64,000 nucleotides of DNA from Providencia manganoxydans (GTDB lineage Bacteria; Pseudomonadota; Gammaproteobacteria; Enterobacterales; Enterobacteriaceae). The translations under genes were made by a program, and so were the position numbers. Shown in pieces: positions 11,590 to 24,147 of this stretch. The first letter of the stretch is position 1. Every line of letters begins with the position of its first letter. Below the pieces are notes generated by a model. It worked only from the letters and a program-made list of their open reading frames with translations, was not told the DNA's origin and ran no database searches. Location: NCBI RefSeq assembly GCF_016618195.1, contig NZ_CP067099.1, positions 1,240,001 through 1,304,000 of the forward strand, in the 5' to 3' direction.

Positions 11590-12282
11590 TTACGCTAATT
11601 CAGCTAAAATAGCGCTGATCATTAAAGACGACTGGCGTGCAGCAACGGGTAAAAACTCATCGAAACTGGTATGTGATTCTTTATCTGCCACATCTGAAAT
11701 TGCGCGTACCACAACAAACGGTACTTTAAATTGGTAGCAAACTTGCCCGATAGCTGTCGCTTCCATTTCAACTGCTGCGACTTGAGGAAAAGTATTTTTA
11801 ATACGTGCTAACGGCTCTGCGCCATTAATAAAGGCATCCCCACTGCATACCAAACCACGAACCGCATTCATTCCAAGTTGCTGAATGCAGCTTTCTGCCA
11901 GTGCAATCAGTTTTTGATCAGCAATAAATGCAGGAGGGCATTGTGCCATTTGACCGGGCTCATAACCAAATGCAGTGACATCAGCATCATGATAACGGAC
12001 TTCTGTCGATACCACGATATCACCGACATTGAGACGTGGATCTAACCCTCCCGCCGAACCTGTATTAATGACCACATCAGGCTGGCAATGCTCTAATAGC
12101 AATGTGGTACCTACTGCGGCAGCGACTTTACCAATACCTGACTTTAACAGTGCAACTTCAACACCATTAATTTTTCCTGTGTAAATTTCACAGCCAGCAC
12201 GGCTTAAGGTTTGGCAACCTTCAATTTGTTCGCGCAGGATAGCAACTTCTTGCTCCATTGCGCCGATGATACCCACTTTCAT
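11590..12282 (-). CDS. mtnN: 5'-methylthioadenosine/S-adenosylhomocysteine nucleosidase
   Basis: MtnN cleaves adenine from methylthioadenosine and S-adenosylhomocysteine, recycling by-products of methylation and polyamine synthesis, and feeds autoinducer-2 formation. The 230-residue protein shows [13 protein letters not shown] with the catalytic Glu, NTGSAGGLD, the nucleoside-binding [13 protein letters not shown] and the catalytic Asp in AISDVADK. It is first in an operon with btuF; the promoter should lie in the 476-bp gap to dgt, which also holds an ERIC-like element. Confidence 0.96.
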   Translation of the reverse strand: MKVGIIGAMEQEVAILREQIEGCQTLSRAGCEIYTGKINGVEVALLKSGIGKVAAAVGTTLLLEHCQPDVVINTGSAGGLDPRLNVGDIVVSTEVRYHDADVTAFGYEPGQMAQCPPAFIADQKLIALAESCIQQLGMNAVRGLVCSGDAFINGAEPLARIKNTFPQVAAVEMEATAIGQVCYQFKVPFVVVRAISDVADKESHTSFDEFLPVAARQSSLMISAILAELA

Positions 12283-12427
12283 GATGCTAGGTTCCTCGTT
12301 GATTAATTAGACAATGATACTTGAGATGGCTAAAGTGTAGCATTGAACGGCAGATTTATTTTAATTAATCTTGGGCAAAAGAATGGGACATTAGAGCTTG
12401 TTTATCTTTGCTGATGATTTTTACAAC

Positions 12428-12554
12428 TATACTCGCCATACTTCAAGTTGCAGCGTTGTTGACTACGCTCACTCGCACCAGTCACATAGTTATCTATGCT
12501 TTTGGCGCCTCATTTACTTGTCGCCTAGCTGCACCTCGAATTATTTAGAGTATA
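12428..12554 (+). repeat. ERIC-like repeat 2 (127 bp)
   Basis: The element is exactly 127 bp, the canonical ERIC length. It begins TATACTCGCCATACTTCAAG and ends CGAATTATTTAGAGTATA, and its middle contains CGCTCACTCGCACCAGTCAC and ACTTGTCGCC, recognisably the ERIC core. It is the best-preserved copy in the window and lies between the divergent mtnN and dgt. The remaining parts of this gap (12283-12427 and 12555-12758) show no gene. Confidence 0.88.
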
Positions 12555-12758
12555 GAGAAGGTTGAAAAGTAGCCAGATTAATTGCTCTATCTTTTATGTT
12601 ATGGCTAGCTTTTTAGGGTTTGAGTTAAAAATGATGTTTGAATGTTGCCTTACGGGTTCGATTAAAGTCATTTGATGCTGTGTTGAGAGGCTCTCGCCTT
12701 GCCTAAAATGTCTTTAATTCGAATAAAAATTCACTTTCAAAGATAAACAGACGCTAGT

Positions 12759-14282
12759 ATGAATGAAATTAATTTCCTAACTAAATTGAATTACCAACGA
12801 AATTATAGCAGTCCGAAAAGCCCGAAAGTTTCAGCGAGTAATGAAGACGCGGTTAATCGTTTATTTGAAAGTGATCGCGGGCGTATTATCAATTCAGCCG
12901 CTATTCGCCGATTACAGCAAAAAACCCAAGTATTTCCATTAGAACAAAATGCAGCAGTGCGAAGTCGATTAACCCACTCATTGGAAGTGCAGCAAGTGGG
13001 GCGTTATATCAGTAAAACGGTGCTGCATGAATTAAAAAAGAAAAATCTGTTAGAGAAATATGGCTTGAGTGAGCGTACTGATGCTTTTGAAAGTCTTGTT
13101 GAGATGTCCTGTTTAATGCATGACATTGGTAACCCGCCATTTGGCCACTTTGGCGAGGCCGCTATCCAAAGTTGGTTTAGTGAGTTACTTGCACCTGATT
13201 ATCAGTTTAGCGAAGGCTCCCCCGACCCTTGTAAAATTGCAGTGATGCGCTTGACGGGTGATAAACGTTTAGATCTCTTTCGGCGTCAATTAAAAAAAGA
13301 TCTGTGTTCCTTTGAAGGGAATGCCCAAGGGCTACGCATGGTGCATCGCTTACTTAAACTTAACCTAACTTATGCGCAAGTCGGGTCTATTTTAAAATAT
13401 ACGCGCGGTGCTTATGATCTTGACCCTATCCCTACTGAGTTTGATTATTTAATGAAAAAACCGGGCTATTACTGGTCAGAATCAAGCTTTGTGAATGAAT
13501 TATGTAAAAAATTAGATATGGGTAAATATTGCCGTTTCCCACTCTCATATATTATGGAAGCCGCTGATGATATTTCGTATTGCATTGCAGATTTAGATGA
13601 TGCCGCAGAAAAAGGGATTTTTACGGTCGAGCAATTAATGGGGTATTTGCAGGCCGAATGGGGGGAGGTCAAAAAAGGTGATTTGTTTGATGAAACCATT
13701 ATGGGAGCATTTAATAACATCAGTGACAATCATACGAAACGCATTCAACAAGATCAGTTTTTTATGTATCTACGTGTCAATATTACTAGCAAATTGGCGC
13801 GTTACAGTGCTCAACGTTTTATCCAAAACCTTCCTGAAATTTATGCGGGGCGTTTTAATAGTGCATTATTGGAAGATAAAAGCCCAGAACATCGGTTACT
13901 TAAGATATTAAAAACCGTTGCTTTCAAACATGTGTTTAACCACCATGAAGTTGAAGAACTTGAGCTGCAAGGTTATCGCATTATTGGCGGATTATTGGAT
14001 TTTTATAAACCCTTATTGATGTTAGAAAGAGAGAGTTTTAGCTCATTGGTAGAAAATAACTATCATAAACAATTTTTTATTGAGACACGTTTATTTCATA
14101 AGCTCTCTAACAAACACCGGCTATCATACAGTGAGGCTATTGAAGGTATTAGAGCAACCAGTGAAATTGAAAAATCCATTCTTGAATTCTATTACCGCGC
14201 TCGATTAATTCAAGATTACATCAGTGGAATGACCGATCACTATGCATATGAAGAGTATCGTAAAAGCATAGTTGCTAACTAA
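12759..14282 (+). CDS. dgt: deoxyguanosinetriphosphate triphosphohydrolase
   Basis: Dgt hydrolyses dGTP to deoxyguanosine and triphosphate. The 507-residue protein carries the HD-domain signature: H in SRLTHSLEVQQVGR, HD in CLMHDIGNPPFGHFGE, and a further D in AADDISYCIADLDDA. Length and motifs match type 1 enterobacterial Dgt (E. coli 505). It ends the first backbone block; rlmD follows, whereas in E. coli degP follows dgt, so a rearrangement junction lies between 14282 and 14468. Confidence 0.95.
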   Translation: MNEINFLTKLNYQRNYSSPKSPKVSASNEDAVNRLFESDRGRIINSAAIRRLQQKTQVFPLEQNAAVRSRLTHSLEVQQVGRYISKTVLHELKKKNLLEKYGLSERTDAFESLVEMSCLMHDIGNPPFGHFGEAAIQSWFSELLAPDYQFSEGSPDPCKIAVMRLTGDKRLDLFRRQLKKDLCSFEGNAQGLRMVHRLLKLNLTYAQVGSILKYTRGAYDLDPIPTEFDYLMKKPGYYWSESSFVNELCKKLDMGKYCRFPLSYIMEAADDISYCIADLDDAAEKGIFTVEQLMGYLQAEWGEVKKGDLFDETIMGAFNNISDNHTKRIQQDQFFMYLRVNITSKLARYSAQRFIQNLPEIYAGRFNSALLEDKSPEHRLLKILKTVAFKHVFNHHEVEELELQGYRIIGGLLDFYKPLLMLERESFSSLVENNYHKQFFIETRLFHKLSNKHRLSYSEAIEGIRATSEIEKSILEFYYRARLIQDYISGMTDHYAYEEYRKSIVAN

Positions 14283-14408
14283 TTATGCATTTCTATTTTT
14301 GATAAAAACTTATAAAGCGACCAAAAATAATAAAAAAATATACGTTAAGTAAAAAAGTGATAACTCATCTTAGCAAAAAAACTGCTATTATGAGCTCGCT
14401 TTTTACTA

Positions 14409-14431
14409 CGTTGTTGAGTGAGCTAACAACG
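14409..14431. repeat. inverted repeat ahead of rlmD
   Basis: CGTTGTT and AACAACG flank a 9-base spacer, a perfect 7-bp inverted repeat about 37 bp before the rlmD start. It may be a leader hairpin or an operator; no T run follows, so it is not a simple terminator. Confidence 0.35.
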
Positions 14432-14467
14432 CTATTTTTAAAATTTAAATCTTTGTAGTGACAATTT

Positions 14468-15802
14468 ATGGCCCAATTTTACTCGCCAAATCGCCGTACC
14501 ACGCAACGCCGTCAAATCACGGTAACTATTGATAGCCTAGATGCTGCCGGACAAGGCGTTACCCGCTCTGATGGTAAAGCAATTTTTGTTGCAGGGCTGC
14601 TACCTGATGAGCAAGCTATCATCGAATTAGTTGAGGAAAAAAGCCGTTTTGCAAAAGCCAAAGTGGTTAAACGACTGACAACCAGTCCATCACGCGTGAA
14701 GCCACTTTGCCGATATTTTAATCAATGCGGAGGGTGTCAGCAGCAACACATTGATATTGCTTTGCAAAGATCAAGCAAAGCTAACGCATTACAATATTTA
14801 ATCGCGAGAGAAACGGGGCTACAAAAAGAAGCGCAACCAGTCATTTTCGGCGAGGCATATGGATACCGTCGTCGAGCGCGCCTTGGATTGCAATATCAAC
14901 ACAAAAATCAACATTTGGTGATGGGTTTTCGCCAAACACAATCCAATACCCTAGTTGATATCAAGCAATGCCCAGTGCTACATCCTGATTTAGATAAGCT
15001 CATTCAGCCATTATCAAATTGCTTAAACCAGCTAAAAATAGCTGCGAAATTAGGCCATGTTGAGTTGATCCGCGCTGATAATTGCCTGATCGTACTTATC
15101 CGTCATTTAGCGGCTTTCCCTCCATCTGATAAACAACAACTCAAAGATTTTGAGCAACAATATTCTGTTTCTATTTGGTTAGCTGGTGATGAAGATAGTT
15201 TACAACCATTGAATGAAAACGCTGTACTTCCTGAATATCAGGTTGTTGAAGAGCGGTTACAGTTTAGTCCTCTAAACTTTATTCAAGTCAATGGTGAAAT
15301 TAATCAAAAGATGGTTGCTCAAGCTCTTGAATGGCTGGAGCTCAGCCCTCATGATCGTGTTTTAGACCTATTTTGTGGAATGGGGAATTTTACTTTACCC
15401 ATAGCACGATTGGCTGAGTCTGTTGTCGGTGTTGAGGGCGTCGAAAATTTAGTCAAACAAGCTCAAAATAACGCCCAGCGCAACTCAATTGCTAATGCAA
15501 CCTTCTATAATGAAAACTTAGAAGCGCAAATCCATACTCAGCCGTGGGCTGCAAAAGGGTTTAATAAGGTGTTGTTAGATCCTGCTCGGGCAGGTGCTGC
15601 CGGTGTCATGGAACATTTAGTTAAACTAGCACCTGAAAAAATTGTCTATGTTTCTTGTAACCCGACCACATTGGCTCGGGATAGCAAAGTTTTGCTTGAG
15701 GCCGGATATCAGCTAGTACAGCTGCGGATGTTGGATATGTTTCCACAGACTAGTCATCTGGAATCAATGGCGCTGTTTATACATGGCCCAAATAATAGGT
15801 AG
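14468..15802 (+). CDS. rlmD: 23S rRNA (uracil(1939)-C(5))-methyltransferase RlmD
   Basis: RlmD methylates U1939 of 23S rRNA using S-adenosylmethionine. The 444-residue protein has an N-terminal TRAM domain (about residues 15-72), the [4Fe-4S] cysteines in CRYFNQCGGCQQQ with a later cysteine in KQCPV, the SAM site VLDLFCGMGNFTLP and the catalytic VSCNPTTLARD. It is followed by relA after 8 bp, as in E. coli, and the two are probably co-transcribed. Confidence 0.95.
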   Translation: MAQFYSPNRRTTQRRQITVTIDSLDAAGQGVTRSDGKAIFVAGLLPDEQAIIELVEEKSRFAKAKVVKRLTTSPSRVKPLCRYFNQCGGCQQQHIDIALQRSSKANALQYLIARETGLQKEAQPVIFGEAYGYRRRARLGLQYQHKNQHLVMGFRQTQSNTLVDIKQCPVLHPDLDKLIQPLSNCLNQLKIAAKLGHVELIRADNCLIVLIRHLAAFPPSDKQQLKDFEQQYSVSIWLAGDEDSLQPLNENAVLPEYQVVEERLQFSPLNFIQVNGEINQKMVAQALEWLELSPHDRVLDLFCGMGNFTLPIARLAESVVGVEGVENLVKQAQNNAQRNSIANATFYNENLEAQIHTQPWAAKGFNKVLLDPARAGAAGVMEHLVKLAPEKIVYVSCNPTTLARDSKVLLEAGYQLVQLRMLDMFPQTSHLESMALFIHGPNNR

Positions 15803-15810
15803 GAGAAAAT

Positions 15811-18048
15811 ATGGTTGCTGTAAGAAGTGCACATCTTACCCCAGCAGGTGAGTTCGCCCCCGAAAAGTGGGTGAGCGGGTTAGGGCTAAATAATCCACAA
15901 TCAGAACAAAAGCTTATCCACACCTGGCAATATTGTCATGATAAATTAGCAGGGCAAGAAATTGCACCATTATTATTATGGCGTGGGATCGAGATGACCG
16001 AAATTCTCTCGACGCTAAGCATGGATATTGGCAGCTTACAAGCCGCACTCCTCTTTCCTTTAGTTGAAGAAAAAAAACTTGATGACCAATCCGTTATTGA
16101 TGACTTTGGTCAATCTATTCACGATTTAGTTAAAGGCGTCCTTGAAATGGATGCTATTCGCCAGTTGAAAGCCACTCAATCAGGCGAAACCAGCTCTATC
16201 CAAGTGGATAACGTCCGGCGTATGTTGTTATCCATGGTGGAAGATTTCCGCTGCGTGGTTATCAAACTCGCTGAGCGTATCGCGCACTTGCGTGAAGTCA
16301 AAGACGCGACAGAAGATGAGCGGGTATTGGCTGCTAAAGAGTGTTCAAACATTTACGCACCTTTAGCTAACCGTTTAGGAATAGGGCAATTAAAGTGGGA
16401 GCTGGAAGACTTTTGTTTCCGCTATCTACATCCTGATGAGTACAAGAAAATTGCCAAACTTCTGCATGAACGCCGCATTGATCGTGAGGACTACATTGAC
16501 AACTTTGTGGTGACGTTACGTAAAAAAATGCTTAAAGAGCATATTCAAGCTGAAATTTACGGTCGCCCCAAGCACATCTATAGTATTTGGCGCAAAATGA
16601 AGAAAAAATCGCTGGCTTTCGATGAATTATTCGATGTGCGAGCGGTGCGTATCGTGGTTGAACGCTTACAAGATTGTTATGCTGCGCTGGGTATTGTGCA
16701 TACTCATTTTAGACATTTACCTGATGAGTTCGATGATTATGTGGCTAACCCGAAGCCGAATGGTTATCAATCGATCCATACCGTCGTGTTAGGACCTAAT
16801 GGCAAAACACTTGAAATACAAATCCGTACGCGACAAATGCACGAAGATGCTGAGTTAGGGGTTGCGGCGCACTGGAAATATAAAGAAGGTGCGACTGCTG
16901 GCGGTAAAGGTGGTGGTTATGAAAACCGTATAGCATGGCTGCGTAAACTGATTGCATGGCAAGAAGAAATGGCTGATTCAGGCGAAATGCTTGATGAAGT
17001 CCGTAGCCAAGTATTTGACGACCGTGTGTATGTGTTTACGCCTAAAGGTGATGTGGTTGATTTACCTGCGGGATCAACACCATTGGATTTTGCCTATCAC
17101 ATTCACAGTGACGTAGGGCATCGTTGTATTGGAGCGAAAATTGGTGGACGGATCGTACCATTTAGCTATCAATTACAAATGGGTGATCAAATTGAAATTA
17201 TTACTCAAAAACACCCAAATCCAAGTCGTGATTGGCTCAATCCAAACTTAGGTTATGTGACAACCAGCCGTGGACGAGCCAAAATTCACAATTGGTTCCG
17301 TAAACAGGATCGTGATAAAAACATACTGGCAGGGCGCCAAATACTTGATAACGAATTGGCCCATCTGGATATTGGTATTAAAGAAGCCGAGAAACTACTG
17401 ATAGCACGTTATAACGTACATTCATTGGATGAAGTACTGGCCGGTATTGGTGGTGGTGATATTCGTATCAATCAATTGGTTAATTTCTTACAAAGTAAGT
17501 TCAAGAAGACGACGGCTGAGGAAGCAGATCGTGAAGCTATGAAGACGCTGGAAAGTAAAACAGCAGCTCCGCGTCCAGCGTCACAGAGTAATAGCAGTGG
17601 GCGAGTGGTGGTCGAAGGTGTGGGGAATCTTATGCACCATATTGCACGTTGCTGCCAACCGATCCCAGGCGACGATATCATTGGTTTTATCACCAAAGGC
17701 AGAGGGATCTCAATCCACAGTGTTGATTGTGAACAGCTCGCCGAATTGCAAAGTCATGCTCCTGAGCGTCTCGTTGAAGCAGTATGGGGTGAAAACTACT
17801 CAAGTGGTTATTCATTAGTAGTACGTGTGGTCGCAAATGATAGAAGTGGTTTGCTGCGTGATATCACCACTATTTTAGCCAATGAAAAAGTTAACGTATT
17901 AGGTGTGAGCAGTCGTAGCGATGTTAAGCAGCAATTGGCAACAATTGATATGACAATTGAGATTTATAATCTACAAGTCTTAGCTAGAGTGCTAGCGAAA
18001 CTCAATCAACTGCCCGATGTGATTGAAGCCAAGCGCCACTCACAATAA
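15811..18048 (+). CDS. relA: GTP pyrophosphokinase RelA (ppGpp synthetase I)
   Basis: RelA makes (p)ppGpp on ribosomes stalled with uncharged tRNA. The 745-residue protein has a degenerate hydrolase domain lacking the HD pair (LLFPLVEEKKLDD in its place), a synthetase domain with the RelA-type EFDDY in LPDEFDDYVANPKPNGYQS, a TGS domain (VYVFTPKGDVVDLPAG), a zinc-finger-like region with ARCCQPIPGDD, and a C-terminal ACT/RRM domain. This is the synthesis-only form. The start has an AGGAG 6-7 bases upstream. The product acts with DksA, whose gene is at the left edge. Confidence 0.97.
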   Translation: MVAVRSAHLTPAGEFAPEKWVSGLGLNNPQSEQKLIHTWQYCHDKLAGQEIAPLLLWRGIEMTEILSTLSMDIGSLQAALLFPLVEEKKLDDQSVIDDFGQSIHDLVKGVLEMDAIRQLKATQSGETSSIQVDNVRRMLLSMVEDFRCVVIKLAERIAHLREVKDATEDERVLAAKECSNIYAPLANRLGIGQLKWELEDFCFRYLHPDEYKKIAKLLHERRIDREDYIDNFVVTLRKKMLKEHIQAEIYGRPKHIYSIWRKMKKKSLAFDELFDVRAVRIVVERLQDCYAALGIVHTHFRHLPDEFDDYVANPKPNGYQSIHTVVLGPNGKTLEIQIRTRQMHEDAELGVAAHWKYKEGATAGGKGGGYENRIAWLRKLIAWQEEMADSGEMLDEVRSQVFDDRVYVFTPKGDVVDLPAGSTPLDFAYHIHSDVGHRCIGAKIGGRIVPFSYQLQMGDQIEIITQKHPNPSRDWLNPNLGYVTTSRGRAKIHNWFRKQDRDKNILAGRQILDNELAHLDIGIKEAEKLLIARYNVHSLDEVLAGIGGGDIRINQLVNFLQSKFKKTTAEEADREAMKTLESKTAAPRPASQSNSSGRVVVEGVGNLMHHIARCCQPIPGDDIIGFITKGRGISIHSVDCEQLAELQSHAPERLVEAVWGENYSSGYSLVVRVVANDRSGLLRDITTILANEKVNVLGVSSRSDVKQQLATIDMTIEIYNLQVLARVLAKLNQLPDVIEAKRHSQ

Positions 18049-18070
18049 TACGTTTTAGTAATAATCTAAG

Positions 18071-18106
18071 ATCCCATGTTATCCTTTGATGCATGGGATT
18101 TTTTTA
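18071..18106 (+). terminator. rho-independent terminator after relA
   Basis: ATCCCATG and CATGGGAT form a perfect 8-bp stem around a 13-base loop, followed by a run of seven T. It lies in the 76-bp relA-mazG gap, where E. coli carries mazEF. Confidence 0.88.
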
Positions 18107-18124
18107 TGCTTAAAAGGTTAAAAT

Positions 18125-18919
18125 ATGAATTCAACAACGCCACCAATTGAACGTTTACTGGAAATTATGGCCAAGCTACGCGACCCAGAAACGGGTTGCC
18201 CATGGGATACACAACAAACCTTCAAAACTATCGCTCCCTATACCTTAGAAGAAACCTATGAGGTGATCGATGCCATTGAGCGTGAGGATTTCAGTGATTT
18301 AAAAGGGGAATTAGGTGATCTGCTATTTCAAGTCGTATTTTATGCACAAATGGCTAAAGAACAGTCATTATTTGATTTTGATGAAATTTGCCAAACGGTG
18401 AGTGATAAGCTAGAACATCGTCATCCACATATTTTTGATGCAGAAAACCATCCTGATGGTCATGCCGCGTTAGCTGGATGGGAAAAGCGTAAATCTGTTG
18501 AACGTGCGCAAAAGGCACAATTTTCTGTGCTTGATGATATTCCTAGTGCATTACCCGCATTAATGAAAGCCTATAAAATTCAAAAACGTTGCGCGTCAGT
18601 GGGTTTTGATTGGGATACGCTGGGGCCTGTGGTCGATAAGGTTCGCGAAGAGCTAGATGAGGTGATGGAAGAAGCGACTCAAGTGGTTGTTGATGAACAG
18701 CGCCTAGAAGAAGAAATCGGAGACCTACTGTTCGCGACTGTGAATTTATCACGACACCTAGGCCATAAACCCGAAATGGCACTGAACAAGGCTTGCCAGA
18801 AGTTTGAAAAGCGTTTTCGTCAAATCGAGTCACGTCTGGCGCTAGAAGGTAAAACCACTGAAACGGCAACACTTGAAGAGATGGAGCAACATTGGCAGCA
18901 GATTAAGTTAGCTGAGTAA
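18125..18919 (+). CDS. mazG: nucleoside triphosphate pyrophosphohydrolase MazG
   Basis: MazG hydrolyses all NTPs to NMP and pyrophosphate and is linked to starvation survival. The 264-residue protein has two tandem MazG domains with the metal-binding pattern: EETYEVIDAIE with GELGDLLFQ, then EELDEVMEEA with EEIGDLLFA. E. coli MazG is 263 residues. Its own ribosome-binding site is AAAGGT before ATG. No mazEF toxin-antitoxin precedes it. Confidence 0.95.
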   Translation: MNSTTPPIERLLEIMAKLRDPETGCPWDTQQTFKTIAPYTLEETYEVIDAIEREDFSDLKGELGDLLFQVVFYAQMAKEQSLFDFDEICQTVSDKLEHRHPHIFDAENHPDGHAALAGWEKRKSVERAQKAQFSVLDDIPSALPALMKAYKIQKRCASVGFDWDTLGPVVDKVREELDEVMEEATQVVVDEQRLEEEIGDLLFATVNLSRHLGHKPEMALNKACQKFEKRFRQIESRLALEGKTTETATLEEMEQHWQQIKLAE

Positions 18920-19254
18920 TGTTTATTTTTTCGTTATTCACTTATATTCGACTTAGATAATCATAGATATTAAATTGTTTTCTAATTTAAATTGATTTCT
19001 TATGATTGTAGTTAATTGTTATTTAATAAATTAAGTTAACATGTTAGCTTAATTTATTAGTTTTTTAATTAATACATGTCGTTTTAAAGTCTTTTAAGAG
19101 CAGCGAGTTTTTTGATTTCAAAAGTATTTTATAGGGTTTAATGTTTTTTATTATATATGCATTGTAAAATGCGTATAAAGCTATTGGTTTATTTGTGGGA
19201 AATTAACATATTATTGTTTATTAATGAAAATAAGAAAAGCATAGAGGGTATCGA
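18920..19254. other. AT-rich gap after mazG
   Basis: This 335-bp stretch is very rich in A and T and shows no gene, RNA or clear terminator. The composition changes sharply from mazG, marking the left side of the scar inserted between mazG and pyrG. Confidence 0.5.
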
Positions 19255-20115
19255 ATGAAATAGTTTCTTATGATATTATTATCTTATGTTATGAGTTGTT
19301 CAGCTATCGAGAACAACAAATATTGGAATATAAGGTATGATGAAAAAGGTATTCCATTAGTTGATGTTGTATTCTTAAATGAAAAACACACACTAATGTT
19401 AGATACAGGAAGTAGTTCTGGATTACATTTAGAATTGGATAGTTTTAATAAATTAAAAAATAATGATGTAAATAACATCAATGATGAAAAAGTACATCGA
19501 TTTATTGATGTTACAGGAATGGAATAAAAAGTTTCTTCTATAAAAATTAGTCAATTAGAAATCTCTAATATATATTTTCGTGATTTTGAGGTCGTCAATT
19601 TAAAACCATGGGGATTAGCAATAGGTGGTGAACTTCCTAAGAGTGAGGTAATAGGTTTAGGGATGTTTAAAAATCAAATTGTTATGATGGATTTTGAAAA
19701 AAATAGAATTGAAATTTTACATTCCTTACCTAGAAATATTGATGCATGGTCATTATATTCAGTTAATAAAACCAAATCAGGATTAGTTATAAATACTATG
19801 ATTGAAAAAAAATCATTACGTTTTGTTATAGATACTGCGGCAAGTCATTCGATTCTTTTTGAAGGCAAATTACCTGATAGAGTCAAATTATTAGGGTGTA
19901 ATACTTTTTCACCTGATTTCCTCTATACTGATTGTAAAGTAGTTGAATTTTACATGAAAAATAGAAAGGGTGAAATTATAAAAAGTCCAGCCATGATTGT
20001 TCCTTCAGCCACGAGTGATGAGATCGATTTTGATGGATTATTAGGTATGAGTTATCTAAACAACAAAGTTATTATTATGGATTTATCTAAGGGGGATCTT
20101 TATGTTAAGAATTAG
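19255..20115 (+). pseudogene. broken two-domain retropepsin-like aspartic protease lipoprotein
   Basis: A single reading frame of 286 codons is interrupted by two in-frame stops: TAG at codon 3 (19261) and TAA at codon 91 (19525). The ATG at 19255 has a good site (GAGGGT). The translation shows a lipoprotein-like signal (SYVMSC), a first aspartic protease motif LMLDTGSSSGLH, a second VIDTAASHSIL, and the closing FDGLLGMSYLNNK typical of retropepsin-like proteins. Both stops are one C-to-T change from a glutamine codon. The gene is AT-rich, unlike mazG and pyrG, and lies next to a remnant of a peptide-exporter ABC transporter. Function and partners are unknown; the intact ancestor was probably an exported peptidase. 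Confidence 0.75.
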
Positions 20116-20127
20116 CTATATGAATGA

Positions 20128-20277
20128 AAGTGGACTATTTATTGTGATGAAGTTTCAAAAATAACGGAAGCTATTAATTCTCTAAAAATTACTCGCATTT
20201 TTGTTGCCCATCGTCCTGAAATGATAAAGTCTGCCGATCGAGTTTTTGATCTTCAACTCAATAGTTGGATCTCATAG
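20128..20277 (+). pseudogene. 3' remnant of a peptide-exporter ABC transporter (CvaB-like)
   Basis: Frame starting after a stop at 20125 reads CDEVSKITEAINSLKITRI, then FVAHRPEMIKSADRVFDL, then a stop at 20275. This matches the end of an ABC ATPase of the bacteriocin/peptide exporter type: a damaged DEATS (Walker B/D-loop), then the H-loop histidine in AHRPEMI. The segment between DEATS and the H-loop is shortened and everything upstream is missing. It suggests that a bacteriocin or microcin export locus once lay here. Confidence 0.6.
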
Positions 20278-22532
<2,255 letters not shown>

Positions 22533-22552
22533 GATATGGCGAAGTAGGTTAA

Positions 22553-23896
<1,344 letters not shown>

Positions 23897-23923
23897 TTTA
23901 ACTTATGTTAAGTTTTTATTGAA

Positions 23924-23951
23924 ATGGAGAGCCTAGGCTCTCCATTTTTTT
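23924..23951 (+). terminator. rho-independent terminator after eno
   Basis: ATGGAGAGCC and GGCTCTCCAT pair perfectly (10 bp) around two bases TA, followed by a T run. It is 27 bases after the eno stop. Confidence 0.93.
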
Positions 23952-24147
23952 ACCTTAAATTTAGTCGATAAAATCGATAGTTTTTTGTATTTCAAATGAA
24001 AAAATAGTTTAATTGCGCGTTTCAGATCTCAAAATTAGATCATCTACATTTGAATTTCATTCAATTAACTTTATATTCCCTCCACTGTAAATAAATCTTA
24101 ACAAGAGCTTGAGGTGCATAGCACTAATATCAGCCGAGGGAACAAAT

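Noticed and set aside
12640..12680. tRNA-like GGGTTCGATT in the mtnN-dgt gap
   Set aside because: It resembles a T-loop, but no acceptor stem, anticodon arm or CCA can be fitted around it.
15811..18048. ppGpp hydrolase activity for RelA
   Set aside because: The HD pair needed for hydrolysis is absent from the N-terminal domain, and the synthetase has the EFDD form of monofunctional RelA.
19270..20115. Two separate small proteins (85 and 150 codons) in this region
   Set aside because: Both lie in the same frame and join into one aspartic protease frame across a single TAA; a further upstream ATG with a better ribosome-binding site is in the same frame, so this is one broken gene.
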